DNA of 64,000 nt from Dromiciops gliroides (lineage: Eukaryota; Chordata; Mammalia; Microbiotheria; Microbiotheriidae). The position numbers and the translations under genes are program-made. Positions 47,367-58,539 of this stretch are shown here, piece after piece (position 1 is the stretch's first letter; every line of letters starts with the position of its first letter). The notes beneath the pieces are model-generated. The model was given only the letters and a program-made list of their open reading frames with translations. It did no database searches and was not told the origin of the DNA. Location: assembly GCF_019393635.1 (NCBI RefSeq), contig NC_057862.1, positions 265,126,441-265,190,440 on the forward strand, read 5' to 3'.

Positions 47367-48347
47367 AAAAATTAGGGGGGAGAGGATGATGTTCAAACAA
47401 ACATGGCAAGACCTATATGAACAGATGCAAAGTGAAGTGAGAAGAACCAGGAGATCACTGTACACAGTAACCATAACGTTATAATGATGATCAACTGTGA
47501 AAGAAAAGACTTGGCTATTCTGATCAATATAGTGATCTAAAACAATTCCAAAGGACTAATGATGAAAAAATGCTATCCACCTCTGGAAAGAAAATTGATA
47601 AACTCTGAGTATAAATTGGAATATAATTTTCTCACTTTTTAAATTTTTCTTGGTTTTTTTGCAATATGGCTGATATGGAAATGATGTCACATGTGTAAGT
47701 GATATATTGCTTGCCTTCTCGGTATATGGGGGAGGGGGTGGAAGGTAGGGGAAATTTGGAACTTAAAAATTTTTTTTAAAAGAATACCAAAAATAAATTC
47801 TTAAAAAGTTTAAATTTTAAAAAATAACTTAGAAAATAAAATATCAAATTTTAATTAGGTTTTTTTTAAAAAGAGAGACTCCCCATCTGCCAGAAGAAGA
47901 TAAAGAAAGTTGGAGGAGAATAAAAAGATGCACAGGGGTTGGATTGACCTGGTTATTTATACTTTGTTAAATAAACAATGGTCAGGCTGAACTCCTCTTT
48001 CCAATGAACAGATGGACTTTTAGCATAATTTTTAAGATACAGTGGAATTATGTAACCTTTCTGTTATCTGTTGCTTTAATCCTATTTATTTCCCCATACT
48101 TAAGAGCACTGAAATCACTGGAAGAAGAGTGTGAAGAAGCCAGAAGTCTGTTTCCCATTATGCAGTGGGCCTAGGAAATGAAAACCCCAGGTTGGAAGTA
48201 TTAGGTTAGGTCAGGAGGAAGAAGTAGGCAAACCATTCCCTGGGGATCAAGGGGAAAAAGTTAACAGGAGCCAGTCAATGCTAACTAGTATCTCCTGTGC
48301 CCAAAGAGTCCCCACCCCAACCCCAATCCCCAAGAATGTGAACTCAC

Positions 48348-48550
48348 CGAGCAGATCCAGACATCATCACCCTGGTGTACACAATTTTGCCACAGAAATC
48401 GCTCTGGCAGGCTGAGGTATGCAAGTAGCCAAGAGAAGGCCAACAATAGCTCACAACTGCCATGAGAGCCAACTTCAGGAATCTGGTAAAAATGTTGTCT
48501 TCCATAGCCATGGCAGCGCAGTACACACTTTACAAAACGGATCTGGCCCT
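48348..48550 (-). CDS. TEDC1: TEDC1 coding exon 3
   Basis: 203 nt. The acceptor is CCTTTTTCAG|AG at 48550 and the donor is TCG|GTGAGT at 48348/48347. Two bases (AG) complete the codon split by intron 2, giving Glu, then 67 codons. The peptide starts GQIRFVKCVLRCHGYG, continues with PEVGSHGSCELLLAFSWLL and ends GDDVWICS. Human TEDC1 has a matching series (ARLVKSALCSQGYPR, GSQGSRELLLALSWLL, LGDEMTVCQ), so identity is secure. Both of the other frames contain stops within the first 50 codons, while this one is open throughout. Confidence 0.94.
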
Positions 48551-48825
48551 CTGAAAAAGGTAAATGAGAATATAAGTAAACTCAAGCCAGGCCAATCCAG
48601 GATATTTGCCAGCATATTCTCTCCTTCTTCCCTTACCCCAAGCCCCTAAGAGAACAGTCTCATCATCCCACCATACAGCATGAACATCCTTACTTCAGTA
48701 TTTCTACTTAACCCTTGTCTAAATCTGGCCCATCTCCTTTACAAAGTCTTCTCTGGCCTATCAAACTTCATGATCACTTTGTAATCATCTCCTTTTCTGA
48801 AATCCTATAGTCTTTAGAATCTTAA
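48551..48825. other. Intron 2 sequence next to exon 3
   Basis: C/T-rich on the plus strand, apparently single-copy, with the acceptor tract at its edge. Confidence 0.5.
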
Positions 48826-48829
48826 ATCC

Positions 48830-49795
48830 TCTAGAGAAATGGAAATTAAAACAACTCTGAGATACCACCTCCCACCTATCAGATTGGCTAATACGACAAA
48901 ATAGGAGAAGCTGTAGAAAAATTGGAACACTAATGTACTATTGGTGGAGTTGTGAACTGATCCAACCATTCTAGAGAGCAATTTCAAACTATGCCCAAAG
49001 GGCTATGGGACCGTGCATACCCTTTGACCCACTAATACCACTACTAGGTCTGTATCCCAAAGAGATCATAAAAAGGGGAAAAGGACCCACTTGTACAAAA
49101 ATATTTATAGCAGCTCTCTTTGTGGTGGCAAAGAATTGGAAATCGAGGGAATGCCCATCAATTGGGGAACGGCTGAACAAGTGGTATAGGAAAAACCTGG
49201 AAAAGACTTAAGTGGACTGATATTGAGTGAAGTGAGCAGAACCAGGAGAACATTGTACACAGTAACAGCAACACTGTATGATGATCAACTGTGATAGACT
49301 TAGCTCTTCCAAGCAGTGCAATGATCCAAGACAATTCCAAAGAATTCATGATGGAAAATGTTTTCCACATCCAGAAAAAAATAACTGTGGATTCTAAATG
49401 TAGATTGAACCATACTGTTTCTACTTTTGTTTTTGTTTTTTCTTTTTTGAGGTTTTCCCCTTTTGTTCTGATTCTTCTTTCACAACATGACTAATGCAGA
49501 GGGAAGGGCAGAGGGAAGGGAGGGGAAAAAATTTGGAACTAAAAATCTTATGAAAACAAATGCTGGGGCAGCTAGGTGGTGCAGTGGATAAAGCACCGGC
49601 CCTGGATTCAGGAGTACCTGAGTTCAAATCCAGCCTCAGACACTCAACACTTACTAGCTGTGTGACCCTGGGCAAGTCACTTAACCCCCATTGCCCCGCC
49701 AAAAAAAACAAACAACAACAAATGTTGAAAACTAGAAAACAATAAAATACTTTTGCATTTTAAAAAATTAAATTAAAAAAATAAAACAAAAAAAA
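48830..49795 (+). repeat. L1 ORF2 C-terminus and 3' UTR
   Basis: ACCTCCCACCTATCAGATTG, GACCCACTAATACCACTACT and GATCCAAGACAATTCCAAAG, with a SINE at 49563-49720 in the 3' UTR. Confidence 0.88.
49563..49720 (+). repeat. tRNA-headed CORE-SINE
   Basis: Complete copy with flanks ACAAATGCTG and ACAAATGTTG. Confidence 0.92.
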
Positions 49796-49949
49796 GAATC
49801 TTAACGCCTCATCTTGGATTTTGTACTTATCATACCCACCCTTGTAGAATTCTTTATCTTTCTAATATAAATGGCGTCCCTCTATCCCCAAGCTATGAGT
49901 TCCCAGGTGGCAGGGTCTGAATCTGTTTCTTCCTTTTCAGAATCGCAGG

Positions 49950-50785
49950 TGAAGATTTGGGAATCATCAGGTTGGAAGGGACTTCAAAGGTCATCTGGGA
50001 CAGCTTTGGCAAAGCAGATGAAATGTTGAGCCTAGAGTCAGGAGAGTGACCTCTCTGAGCTCCTGACACAGTCACCCCAAAAAACTCCAAATTCAGGAAG
50101 AGCTAAATTCAAATCTAACCTTAGACACTTAATAGCTGCATGACCCTAGGCAAATCACTTAATCTCTGTCAGTTTCCTCAATTTAAAATGGAGATAATAA
50201 TAACACCTCTCAGGGCTAGGTGGATTAAATGAGATAAGATTTGTAAAGTACTTAGCACAATGCCTGACAGTAGGCACTTTATAAATACTTATTTCCTTCC
50301 GTCCAACCTGAACCTGAGCAAGATTTTCTCTAACAAATGTCATCCAGCCTTTGTCTGAAGACCTTCAGTAAAGAGAAACCCATTACTCAAGCAAGAAGCC
50401 CATTCTATATTGAGATCTCAAATTGTTAGGAAAGTTATCAATCCCAAATTTTCTTTATACCTTCATCCATTGCTTCTAGTTCTATACTCTGCAAAAGGAG
50501 AAAAAGTTTCATTCCTTTTCCATCTGAGTCTTTTAAATATCTATCATTTTCCCCTTGTCTTCTTCTCCAGGATAAACTTCCCAGTTCCTTCATCTAGCAT
50601 GATTTCAAGACTCTCCACCACCCTAGTAAGCCTCTTCTCCAGTTTATCCATTACTTTCCTCATACTGAACACAACCTTCCAAATGTAACTGACCAAGACA
50701 GAACACAACTATCACCTCCATAGTACTGGACAACACTATACCTACCTTAATATAGACTCAGATACATTAGCATTTTTTGGCTACC
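49950..50785 (-). repeat. CR1/L3-clade LINE, antisense, with a MIR insert
   Basis: It starts with the reversed CR1/L3 end (TCAGGTTGGAAGGGACTTCA). A sense MIR at about 50010-50300 (CTGCATGACCCTAGGCAAAT) interrupts it. Then come CCATTGCTTCTAGTTCTATA and TTCTCCAGGATAAACTTCCC. Confidence 0.7.
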
Positions 50786-50879
50786 ACCATTTATTGACTC
50801 CATCTCTTCACACTCACTATATTCTTTGGAATTTTGCTATTTCCTTCAAGCTCTTAAACTTTTCTCTTTCTTTTAAACC

Positions 50880-53185
50880 CCTTCCATCTACTTGTACTTA
50901 CAGAGATATGGCTCCCATCTCCATCCCTAACACCAAAGATAATATAGCACATTCCTGACCATACTCTCCAGCACAGGATTTAATCTCTTCCCAAAACCCT
51001 GTTATAGTGGTCAGAAGAGGGAATCAGAATACTTCTTGTTCTCCACTTCTGTCACTGTCAGTTACTTCTCTTCCTTTTCACCCAATACTAATCATAGAGG
51101 CTATAATCTACCAGCTCCTAAGTCATTCTCCCTACTTTATCAAAGAATTAAGTAATGGGCTCCCTATCTTCCTCACCTCTCCAACTCCTGCTCTTTAACA
51201 GTCATATAGATCCTTTCTCAAACACCCTATCTTTCCAGTCCCTCAATTTTCTCAAATCCCCCAACTTTTCTTCCATTCCATTTCAACTATGCCATGAATG
51301 GTCACACCCTGAATCTCATCATTATTTAAGAGAGTTCCAATAATCAAAAATGATGGCATTCCTTTCTCTTACTATAAGACCTATCTTTCCATCATTCCTT
51401 ATGCCTTATCCCTCCTAAACCTATTCTTTGTCCACATCAAGGCTGCCACTACATCCACTCCTCAGTATTTTCTTAGGCCATTATTCCTGCTCGAATTTCA
51501 CTTTCCCACTTTCTAATCTTGTCCCTACAGTTAACCAAGTTCACCTCCTCACTGTCCTCTAATTCTGAATTACTATTCATCCCCCTTGCCAAGTTTCAAC
51601 ACTGGATTGTTCTCACCTTCCTTTTCCTCCCTCCTTACTCACCTGATGCTGAATGGAGTTGGAAGAAGTTACAAAACAAAGTTAACTAAGGATGACAAAT
51701 TTGTGATATATCCAAGCTAACTTCAACTGGACTCTCAACCTATAGCAAGGCAATTCTTTTATTCCTCAATTCCCTCTCTCTTACTATAGAAACTATCCCC
51801 AACCTTCTTTCTTCCTCAGGCTTCCCACTCCTTTCCATTTCTCCACCCTATCAAGCTGAAAGTCTTGCTTTACTTTATTCAGAAAACTAAGGTCATTTGA
51901 ATTCTATCTTCTTAACCCCCTATACATCTCCTATTCTCTATTCTCCTATCAGATAATGTGGTATGCCTTCTTGCCAAGGTCAACTCCTCCACATGTGCCC
52001 ATCCCCTCCCCTCCCACCTTCTCCAGCAGATTGATCCCTCAATCATACCCCTCTCTCATATCTTCAACCTCTTCTCCACTGCCTCCTTCTCAATTGCCTT
52101 CAAATATGCCCTAGTCTCCACATCCTTTACTAGACTGTAGACTATTATTTTGTAGCTTTCCTTTCTCCTACTAGCTCTAGAAAAAGTTATCTGCTCTCAC
52201 TGCTTTTACTTCCTCTCTCAATTAATCCTCAATTTCCTGATAGGAAGGCTATCTGGCTTTTGATCTCATCACTCAACTGAAAGTGTTGAGCATTTAGCAC
52301 AGCTTAAATGATAATAGATGCTTGATTATGATAAGAAGATGATGATGACCTCCAAAGTTACCAGTTATGATCTCTTAATTGCCAAATTTGATCATTTGGT
52401 TTTGGTTTTTTTCAGACCTCATTCTTTTTGAACTTCTGGCTGTATTCAACACTGTTGACCACTCTCTCCTCTAGATTTTCATGGCACTACTCTCTCCCAG
52501 TTCTGCTATCTGCCTGACTGATCCTTCTCAATTTTCCCACTTTGGTCTTTCTTGGTCATTTTTTCTGGATTAATAAATTATATTAGTAGCTGGTATTAAC
52601 ATAACACTTACTATATGCCAGGCACTGTGCTAAATGCTTTATAATTATTATCTTATTTGATCTTCACAATAACCCAGATAAGTAGGTGCAAAACAAGGTT
52701 AAGTGACTTGTCCAGGGTCACAAAGCTAATGTCTAAACACAGATTTGAATTCAGGTCTTCCAGATTCCAGGCTCGGGCTCTGAGACATCATACACTGTGC
52801 CATCCAGTTCTGTTCTACACAATTTCCAAAGTCCCAAACCTCTGATTCCCCCTACTCAATTAGTCTAGTGGCTTCCTATTGCCTTTGCAATCAAAATTAA
52901 ACTCTCTGGTTCATTTCAAAGAATCCCTTTCTTCTTCTAAGATATAGGTCAAATATCACCTTCAATATTAAGGAAATCTTTCCTGATCCTCCTTCAAACA
53001 CTAGTGCCATCCCTCCCTATTACCTTGCACTTAACTACCTTATATTTATTGTGTATTTATTATGTATATACTTATACCATCTCTCTTTTAAAAAATGTAA
53101 ACTCTTGAGAGCATTTGTATCATTGAACACCTAGTTCAATGCTTGGCACATGGGTAGGTGCGAGATAAATGCTTGTTGATGAGCT
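50880..53185 (+). repeat. L2-clade LINE, long sense copy
   Basis: Many decayed coding blocks in order, ending CATGGGTAGGTGCGAGATAA and ATGCTTGTTGATGA, the L2 3' end. Open pieces of up to about 60 codons are relics. A MIR sits inside at 52575-52830. Confidence 0.7.
52575..52830 (-). repeat. MIR-type SINE, antisense
   Basis: ACACTTACTATATGCCAGGC, AAGTGACTTGTCCAGGGTCA and AATTCAGGTCTTCCAGATTC. Confidence 0.8.
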
Positions 53186-53463
53186 GTTGAATAATTAATA
53201 AAATACTGGATTTGCATTCCATTATGTTCCATATGCATACACACACATATCCATCTTGTACTCCCGAAACTGATATATTTTTTTTAACTCAAAGACTTTT
53301 TAAACATTCTTCCTTGTTTATTGTTCAGAATTCTCTGAAGTAGAAGAGGGAGTTCCAGCGGGAGTGGCTTAGATCTGCTCAGTGCCTCCGAGTTTAATGA
53401 TGACTAGGACAAGAGGATTAGGGGATGCAAGCAGCAGGAAAAGGCAGTAGGGTTGTTACTTAC

Positions 53464-53554
53464 CTAGGGCATCAGGAGGATCCCTGGGGGCCACAGGACT
53501 CTCCGGATGAATGAGCCACAGGAGGGAGAAAAGCTGAGACCAAAGCTCCTCGAC
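53464..53554 (-). CDS. TEDC1: TEDC1 coding exon 2
   Basis: 91 nt, 30 codons plus one base. The acceptor is TTTTCTTCTAG|GTC at 53554 and the donor is CTAG|GTAAGT at 53464/53463. The peptide starts VEELWSQLFSLLWLI and ends APRDPPDAL. The trailing G joins AG of exon 3 to make Glu. Human TEDC1 has LWQLLFRVL at the same place. It is separated from exon 1 by only 88 bp. Confidence 0.92.
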
Positions 53555-53578
53555 CTAGAAGAAAAGACACGGTCAGAG

Positions 53579-53579
<1 letters not shown>

Positions 53580-53608
<29 letters not shown>
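53580..53608. repeat. (CA)n microsatellite filling a third of TEDC1 intron 1
   Basis: 29 bases of CA on the plus strand, GT on the gene strand, lie within the 88-bp intron between 53555 and 53642. Confidence 0.95.
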
Positions 53609-53610
<2 letters not shown>

Positions 53611-53643
53611 CTCTATGCATTCTTCGCACCCGCCTCCTCTCAC

Positions 53644-53781
53644 CACCTCAGGGAGGTCGAATTTAGCCTTGCGGAAGGTCTCAGGGCTGAGTCCTCCAGG
53701 TAATGCTCGGCTCAGCGCCGCGATAGCTTTGGGAAGGGGCCCAGGCCCCACTTCCCGCGAGCGCCTACCTAACCGCCCCAT
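53644..53781 (-). CDS. TEDC1: TEDC1 coding exon 1 (start codon)
   Basis: 138 nt, 46 codons. The peptide starts MGRLGRRSREVGPGPLP, contains KAIAALSRALPGG and FRKAKFDLPEV, and ends at GTG|GTGAGA (53644/53643). Human TEDC1 starts MGRRRQR and carries AIAALSRSLP and RRAKFD at the same spacing. I chose this donor rather than the one 3 bases earlier because it keeps the human length and gives GTGAG. An in-frame ATG exists at 53919, but it lies upstream of the CCAAT boxes and is unlikely to be transcribed. The exon is GC- and CpG-rich, unlike the flanking sequence, as expected at a promoter. Confidence 0.93.
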
Positions 53782-53819
53782 CCAGAACCACCAGGTTCCC
53801 CGCCGTTTCTTCCGCAATT

Positions 53820-53935
53820 GCCGTATCCAATCAGAGCAGCTCTCTTTCTTTCCCCCAATCACGGTTGCTAGATAAAAACTTTGTCCCCGCCCCTGACTCT
53901 GCGAACCAATCACGGCCACAAATTCTCAAGGGGCC
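53820..53935 (-). promoter_or_regulatory. TEDC1 promoter: three CCAAT boxes and a GC box
   Basis: CCAAT lies at 53827-53831, 53855-53859 and 53906-53910 (plus strand), spaced 28 and 51 bp. The Sp1-type CCCCGCCCC is at 53885-53893. No TATA box is placed in the gene direction. CpG density is raised from about 53700 to 53910. The arrangement fits an NF-Y/Sp1 promoter of a cell-cycle or housekeeping gene. The symmetrical layout could also drive a plus-strand transcript, but no plus-strand gene was seen. Confidence 0.75.
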
Positions 53936-53939
53936 CAGC

Positions 53940-54115
53940 AACTAATTTAGGGTTTGGAGAAAGGTTTTTCAAAGAAGCTACCGGAAAGATCTTTGGGTCT
54001 TGGGGAGTGGACCAAGTGCGAGCTGACCTCACTCAGCCCTTTGGTCAAACACCATTCGGTCTAACAAAGTCTATGCTCAAACCACCTTCATCTTGTATTT
54101 AACTAGTTGTGTATA
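53940..54115. other. Sequence upstream of TEDC1, unassigned
   Basis: Apparently single-copy. It could belong to the promoter or a divergent transcript. No coding evidence. Confidence 0.4.
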
Positions 54116-54116
54116 C

Positions 54117-54335
54117 GAGGCGCAGTGGACAAAGTGTCAGGTCTGGAAATATGACCTCAGACACTTGGTCACACTAGCTGTGTGATCCTGGGAAAATCAT
54201 TTAAACTCAGTTTCCTCATCTGTAAAGTACATCGCAGTGTTGTTGTCAAAGTCAAATGAGATAGTAATAGTAAAGCACTTAGCACACTGCCAGTCACTAT
54301 AAATGCTAAATATATTAGTTATTTTATATAATGTG
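54117..54335 (+). repeat. MIR-type SINE
   Basis: AGGCGCAGTGGACAAAGTGT, CTAGCTGTGTGATCCTGGGA and CAGTTTCCTCATCTGTAAAG. Confidence 0.85.
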
Positions 54336-54374
54336 TGTATGTCTATAGATTTATATGTGTACTTGTTTAACCCT

Positions 54375-54530
54375 TGTTGTCTCCCCCATTAGAATGCCAG
54401 TAGGGATTTTATCATTCTTTATACTTGTTACCTGGCACATAATTGGTGTCTAATATTTATTGATTGAATGATTGATGTATTCAAACCAATTCAGTTCGAT
54501 AAACACTTATCTCCTTGGGAAAAAGACTTT
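54375..54530 (+). repeat. L2 3' end fragment
   Basis: GTTGTCTCCCCCATTAGAAT and TACCTGGCACATAATTGGTG. The reversed L2 end (ATAAACACTTATCTCC) may follow. Confidence 0.65.
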
Positions 54531-54572
54531 CTTCTCAAGGAACTTATTTTTAATTTACATGGGGAAGTTGGT

Positions 54573-55048
54573 TGTGTTAGAAACACAGCAAACAGCTCAA
54601 ATAGTGTTTTGAAGCTCAAGTGTTGTGTGATGAAATAATGGGATTTAGCAGATACTCAAAGACCCACCTGGAGATTAATCTATACTGATTGAATCAAGTG
54701 AGAGTGATTGACTGCTGATTAAGCCTACTTCAAGTTAATTGGATTGTAATCACACCTGGCTATCCCTTAAGAAGGTATTGTTCTCAGAAACTAGACTGTG
54801 AACTCAACTTGAGAACACCTTCAAAGACAATGGATTTGGATGACGCCAACCAATCACCTTGAAGCAGTGTGTAAGGACCGCCTCAGTTCCAGATCTATAA
54901 AAAAGCTTCCACAAACAGCTTGTTAGAGTGTTCTTGATTAAAGCAGGCTTGTGGAGGAGGACTTCAGGAAGAACCCAACCAGGCTGGAACTCTAGGCTAG
55001 ACTGGAGCTGAAGCTTCTGATTTAAGGCGACCACAATTTAGATTTTAT
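54573..55048 (+). mobile_element. Probable solo LTR
   Basis: About 475 bp starting TGTTAGAAACACAG and ending near ACATCACA. It has a CCAAT (about 54851), a TATA-like CTATAAAAAAG (about 54895) and ATTAAAG near the end, in plus order. A possible short GTTG duplication flanks it. No viral genes. Borders and family are uncertain. Confidence 0.5.
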
Positions 55049-55049
55049 A

Positions 55050-55432
55050 CATCACAGTTGCTAGCAGCTCATAGCTCAAAGAATCCAACCAGGCAGCAGA
55101 GGGTGGATGAAGACTTCTTTATTCAGCTTCTTGAAGATAAATGTGCCAGAGAGTGCACTGAAGTGAGGTCCCTACACCTTGATTTATACCCACCAAGAGT
55201 CCCCCTCAACCAATCACATAACAGTATTACAATCCATATAGCATTACAGAAACAACCTATCACAACATAATTTACCAACTTCCCATATTTGGTAATTGTA
55301 ATGACCAATCAGATTGCCTTGTTAATTGACCAATCAGATTGTACCAGTTGACCAGCTTGCAACACTAGGCCTTAACCTTATTCTGGAGAAGAATGTCCAT
55401 TCCTCACTAGAACAGTGCTGTGTTAACATACA
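55050..55432 (-). mobile_element. Probable solo LTR, opposite orientation
   Basis: On the minus strand it starts TGTTAACACAGC, has repeated GATTGG (reverse CCAAT) boxes, a TATA-like GGTATAAATC and an AATAAAG polyadenylation signal near the end. This is a typical LTR layout without internal genes. It abuts the LTR at 54573-55048. Borders are approximate. Confidence 0.55.
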
Positions 55433-55439
55433 TAAACAT

Positions 55440-55815
55440 ACATAACTTTTCAAGAAACAAAACTTAAGTCGGGGTTTGAACATTGGGGTCATGGGGTAAT
55501 CACCTCGGGTGCCTCAAAGTGAACTCCCAGCTTAGCTGAGCTCCCACAAAGTGCAGGCCCCATTCCAAGCCCTACGTGGGCCTAAGTCCCAGGGGCCTTG
55601 GCTCCTCAGAGCCTTGTGTGCAGGGAGGTTCCCTTCTGGGAAATTCCTGCAACAAAGTTGTGGGACTTGAAACCAAACTCACTCTCTGTCCCTAAGGCTC
55701 TGAGAAGAGTCCAAATATGGCCTTTTCTCTCAGTTGGTTCATAGATATCCATAGGTATCCAGGCAAAATCCCTTGAGAAATTTTGTTTTGTTTTTCCACA
55801 AAAGAAATCTTTTTT
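55440..55815. other. Intergenic, unassigned
   Basis: Moderately GC-rich, no coding signal or recognised repeat. Confidence 0.4.
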
Positions 55816-55835
55816 TATTATGAATATTAATTTTT

Positions 55836-55978
55836 TTTTTTTAGTGAGGCAATTGGGGTTAAGTGACTTGCCCAGAGTCACACAGCTAGTAAGTGTTAAG
55901 TGTCTGAGGCTGGATTTGAACTCAGGTACTCCTGACTCCAGGGCCAGTGCTATATCCACTGCACCACCTAGCTGCCCC
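55836..55978 (-). repeat. tRNA-headed CORE-SINE
   Basis: Antisense copy with the duplication AATATTAATTT at about 55822 and 55980. Confidence 0.92.
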
Positions 55979-56099
55979 CAATATTAATTTATTTTTAACA
56001 TTTTTTTTTTAGTCCCAAATTCTCTCCTTCCCTCCAGGCTCTCCTGGACCCATTGAGAAGGTATGTTTTCTAATTAAACTAAAACTGTGGTTTTTAAAA

Positions 56100-57715
56100 T
56101 TAATTGCAATTGCAACAGTTTGGGGTGAGCATATTTTTATTTTATTAATATTATAAATGACCATAGTAATCTAGTATGTGATAAACCCAAAGATCCAAGC
56201 TTTTGGAACAAAAACTCATTATTTGACAAAAAACTGCTGGGAAAACTGGAAAACAGTATGGCAGAAACTAGGTTTAGTCTGTCTCACACCATATACTAAA
56301 ATAAGGTAAAAATGGGTACACCCTTTACACATAAAGGGTGATACCATAAGCAAATAAAGAGAATATGGAATCATTTATCTGTCAGATTTATGGGTAGAGG
56401 AAGAATTTAGGACCAAAGAAGATATAGAGAAGTAAAACAATGTAAAATAGATCATTTTGATTATAAAAAATTAAAAAGTTTTTGCACAAACAAAACTAAT
56501 GTAACCAAGATTACAAGGGAAACAGAAAACTGGGTAAGAATTTTTGAAACAAATATCTCTGATAAAGGCTTCATTTCTCAATTATATAGAGAAATGAGTA
56601 AAATTTATAAAAATACAAGTAATTCCCCAATTGATAAATGGTCAAAGCAGTTTTCAGACAAAGAAATCAAAGCTATCTATAATCATATGAAAAAATGCTC
56701 TAGATCACTATCCATCAGAGAAATGCAAATTAAAACAACTGTGAGGTATCACCTCACGCCTATCAGAGTGGCAAATATAACATAAAAGGAAAATATTGGA
56801 TGTTGGAGGGGATGTGGGAAAGCTAGGACGCTAATCCAAGATTGGTGGAGTTGTGAAAACATATAACCAATCTGGAGAGCAATTTGGAACTATGCCCAAA
56901 GGGCTATCAAGCTGTGAATACCCTTTGATACAGCAATACCACTGCTAGGTTTATATCCCAAAGACATCCCCAAAAAGAAGAGAAAAAGATTTATTTGTAC
57001 AAAATATTTCTAACAGCTCTTTTTGTGTTGGCTAAGAATTGGAAATCAAAGGAATGCCCATAAATTGGGGAATGTCTAAACAAACTGTAGTATATGATGG
57101 TGATGGAATATTATTGTACAATAAGAAATGACAAGCAGGATGACTTCAGAAAAGCCTAGAAAGACATGTATGAACTGATATAAAGTGAAGTGAGCAGAAC
57201 CAAGAGAACACTGTGCACAGAGACAGCAATGACTTGACTATTTTTTAACAATACAATGATCCAAGACAATCCCAAAGGACTACTTTTTTGGGGGGAGGGT
57301 GAGGCAATTGGGGTTAAGTGATTTGCCCAGAGTCACACAGCTAGTAAGTGTTAAGTGTCTGAGGCCGGATTTGAACTCAGGTCCTCCTGACTCCAGGGCC
57401 AGTGCTCTATCCACTGCATCACCTAGCTGCCCCCAAAGGGCTACTGATGAAACATACCTCCAAAGAAAGAACTGATATTGATGGAACAGACTGAAGCATG
57501 CTATTTTTCACTTTCATTTTTTTCTTTTATTCAAGTTTTCTTGTACAAAATGACCAATATAGCAATGTTTTACATAATGCACATGTATAACCTATATCTG
57601 ATTGCTTACTGCCTCAGAGAGGGAGGAGGAGAGGGGAGGGAGGGGAGGGAGGGGAGGAGGGATAAAATTTGGAATTCAAAATTATAAATAAAAATGTTTA
57701 TTTTTTAAATTTTTA
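56100..57715 (+). repeat. L1 ORF2 C-terminal part and 3' UTR
   Basis: AAACTGCTGGGAAAACTGGA, ATGGTCAAAGCAGTTTTCAG, CTCACGCCTATCAGAGTGGC and GGAATGTCTAAACAAACTGT, ending in a 3' UTR with a G-rich tract near 57620-57660. Confidence 0.88.
57284..57433 (-). repeat. tRNA-headed CORE-SINE
   Basis: In the L1 above. The duplication CCCAAAGGACTAC / CCCAAAGGGCTAC lies at 57271 and 57432. Confidence 0.92.
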
Positions 57716-57719
57716 AATA

Positions 57720-58530
57720 TTATATATTATATCAATAAAGAATTATTGACCATGTGGTAGAGAAAGCAGGGAGAAAGTTTTAGCATAGCTTTTAGCATGA
57801 ACAAGAGAAAAGCCCCAAAAGCCCCATGCTATCTCTCAGAGAGAACCCAAGGGAGTTTACAAGACCTACTGTACCCTAAGAGGGAGAGCCAAGCCAAGCT
57901 CATAGCCTCTTCCAATTTGTATCCTCTTTTGATAGCAAAGCTAATTAGTTAGCATCATTCAATTATATTGGTTGACAGGACCTGAGAATGGTCTACATTT
58001 AAATGAGCTCTACAGGGGACAGTCACCTAGGTGATCTGTTCCCTAGCCAAATATCCTTTGCTCCTAATAAAATTTTTTATTTAAAAAAAAAGGCATGGGG
58101 CAGCTAGGTGGCACAGTGGATAGAGCACCAGCCCTGGAGTCAGGAGTACCTGAGTTCAAATCTGGCCTCAGACACTTAACACTTACTAGCTGTGTGACCC
58201 TGAGCAAGTCACTTAACCCCAATTGCCTCATTAAAAAAAAAAAAAGAAAAAAAAAAGGCATGTATAAAAAAATGAACTCCACAGATGATATCAGAGAGAA
58301 AAATGTAAAAAAGACCCTCAATGAAGGGTAAAGGTGAAGTCCAGTATCTAGGTGTGGTTTGATCCCATCAGTCCTTCACTGAGCTAGACAAAAGAGTCTA
58401 TCTCCATTTCTTTTGTTCCCTTGGGTCTGTCCCAGACAAAAACAGGTTTTTCTGGCATTGGTGGGGAGAAAGGACTGATCTCTGGGTCACCCAAGAAATC
58501 CATTATTAATAATTATTTCTCACAAAGGCA
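57720..58530. other. Intergenic, unassigned, with one SINE
   Basis: 57745-58080 and 58260-58530 are not recognised; LTR-derived sequence is possible. The CORE-SINE is at 58096-58250 (+), with flanking AAAAAAGGCATG. Confidence 0.4.
58096..58250 (+). repeat. tRNA-headed CORE-SINE
   Basis: Complete copy; the duplication AAAAAAAGGCATG lies at about 58084 and 58250. Confidence 0.92.
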
Positions 58531-58539
58531 AGTAATATA

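Larger units (their letters stand above)
44745..47790 (+). repeat. L1 with 5' leader, internally deleted
   Basis: The leader starts near CCAAGATGGCAGATTAAGGG. ORF1 relics lie at 45480-45740, the spacer at 45770-46020, the ORF2 start at 46025 (ACTATGAATGTGAATAGGAT) and the C-terminal part at 46570-47220, followed by a 3' UTR. It is inactive, with SINEs at 46205, 46770 and 47223. Confidence 0.75.

Noticed and set aside
53507-53875. 122-codon plus-strand open frame at the TEDC1 start
   Set aside because: It is the antisense shadow of exons 1-2 and includes the CA repeat of intron 1; no independent coding sign.
53782-53919. Upstream in-frame ATG extending TEDC1
   Set aside because: It would place the start above all three CCAAT boxes, and the added residues have no counterpart in human TEDC1.
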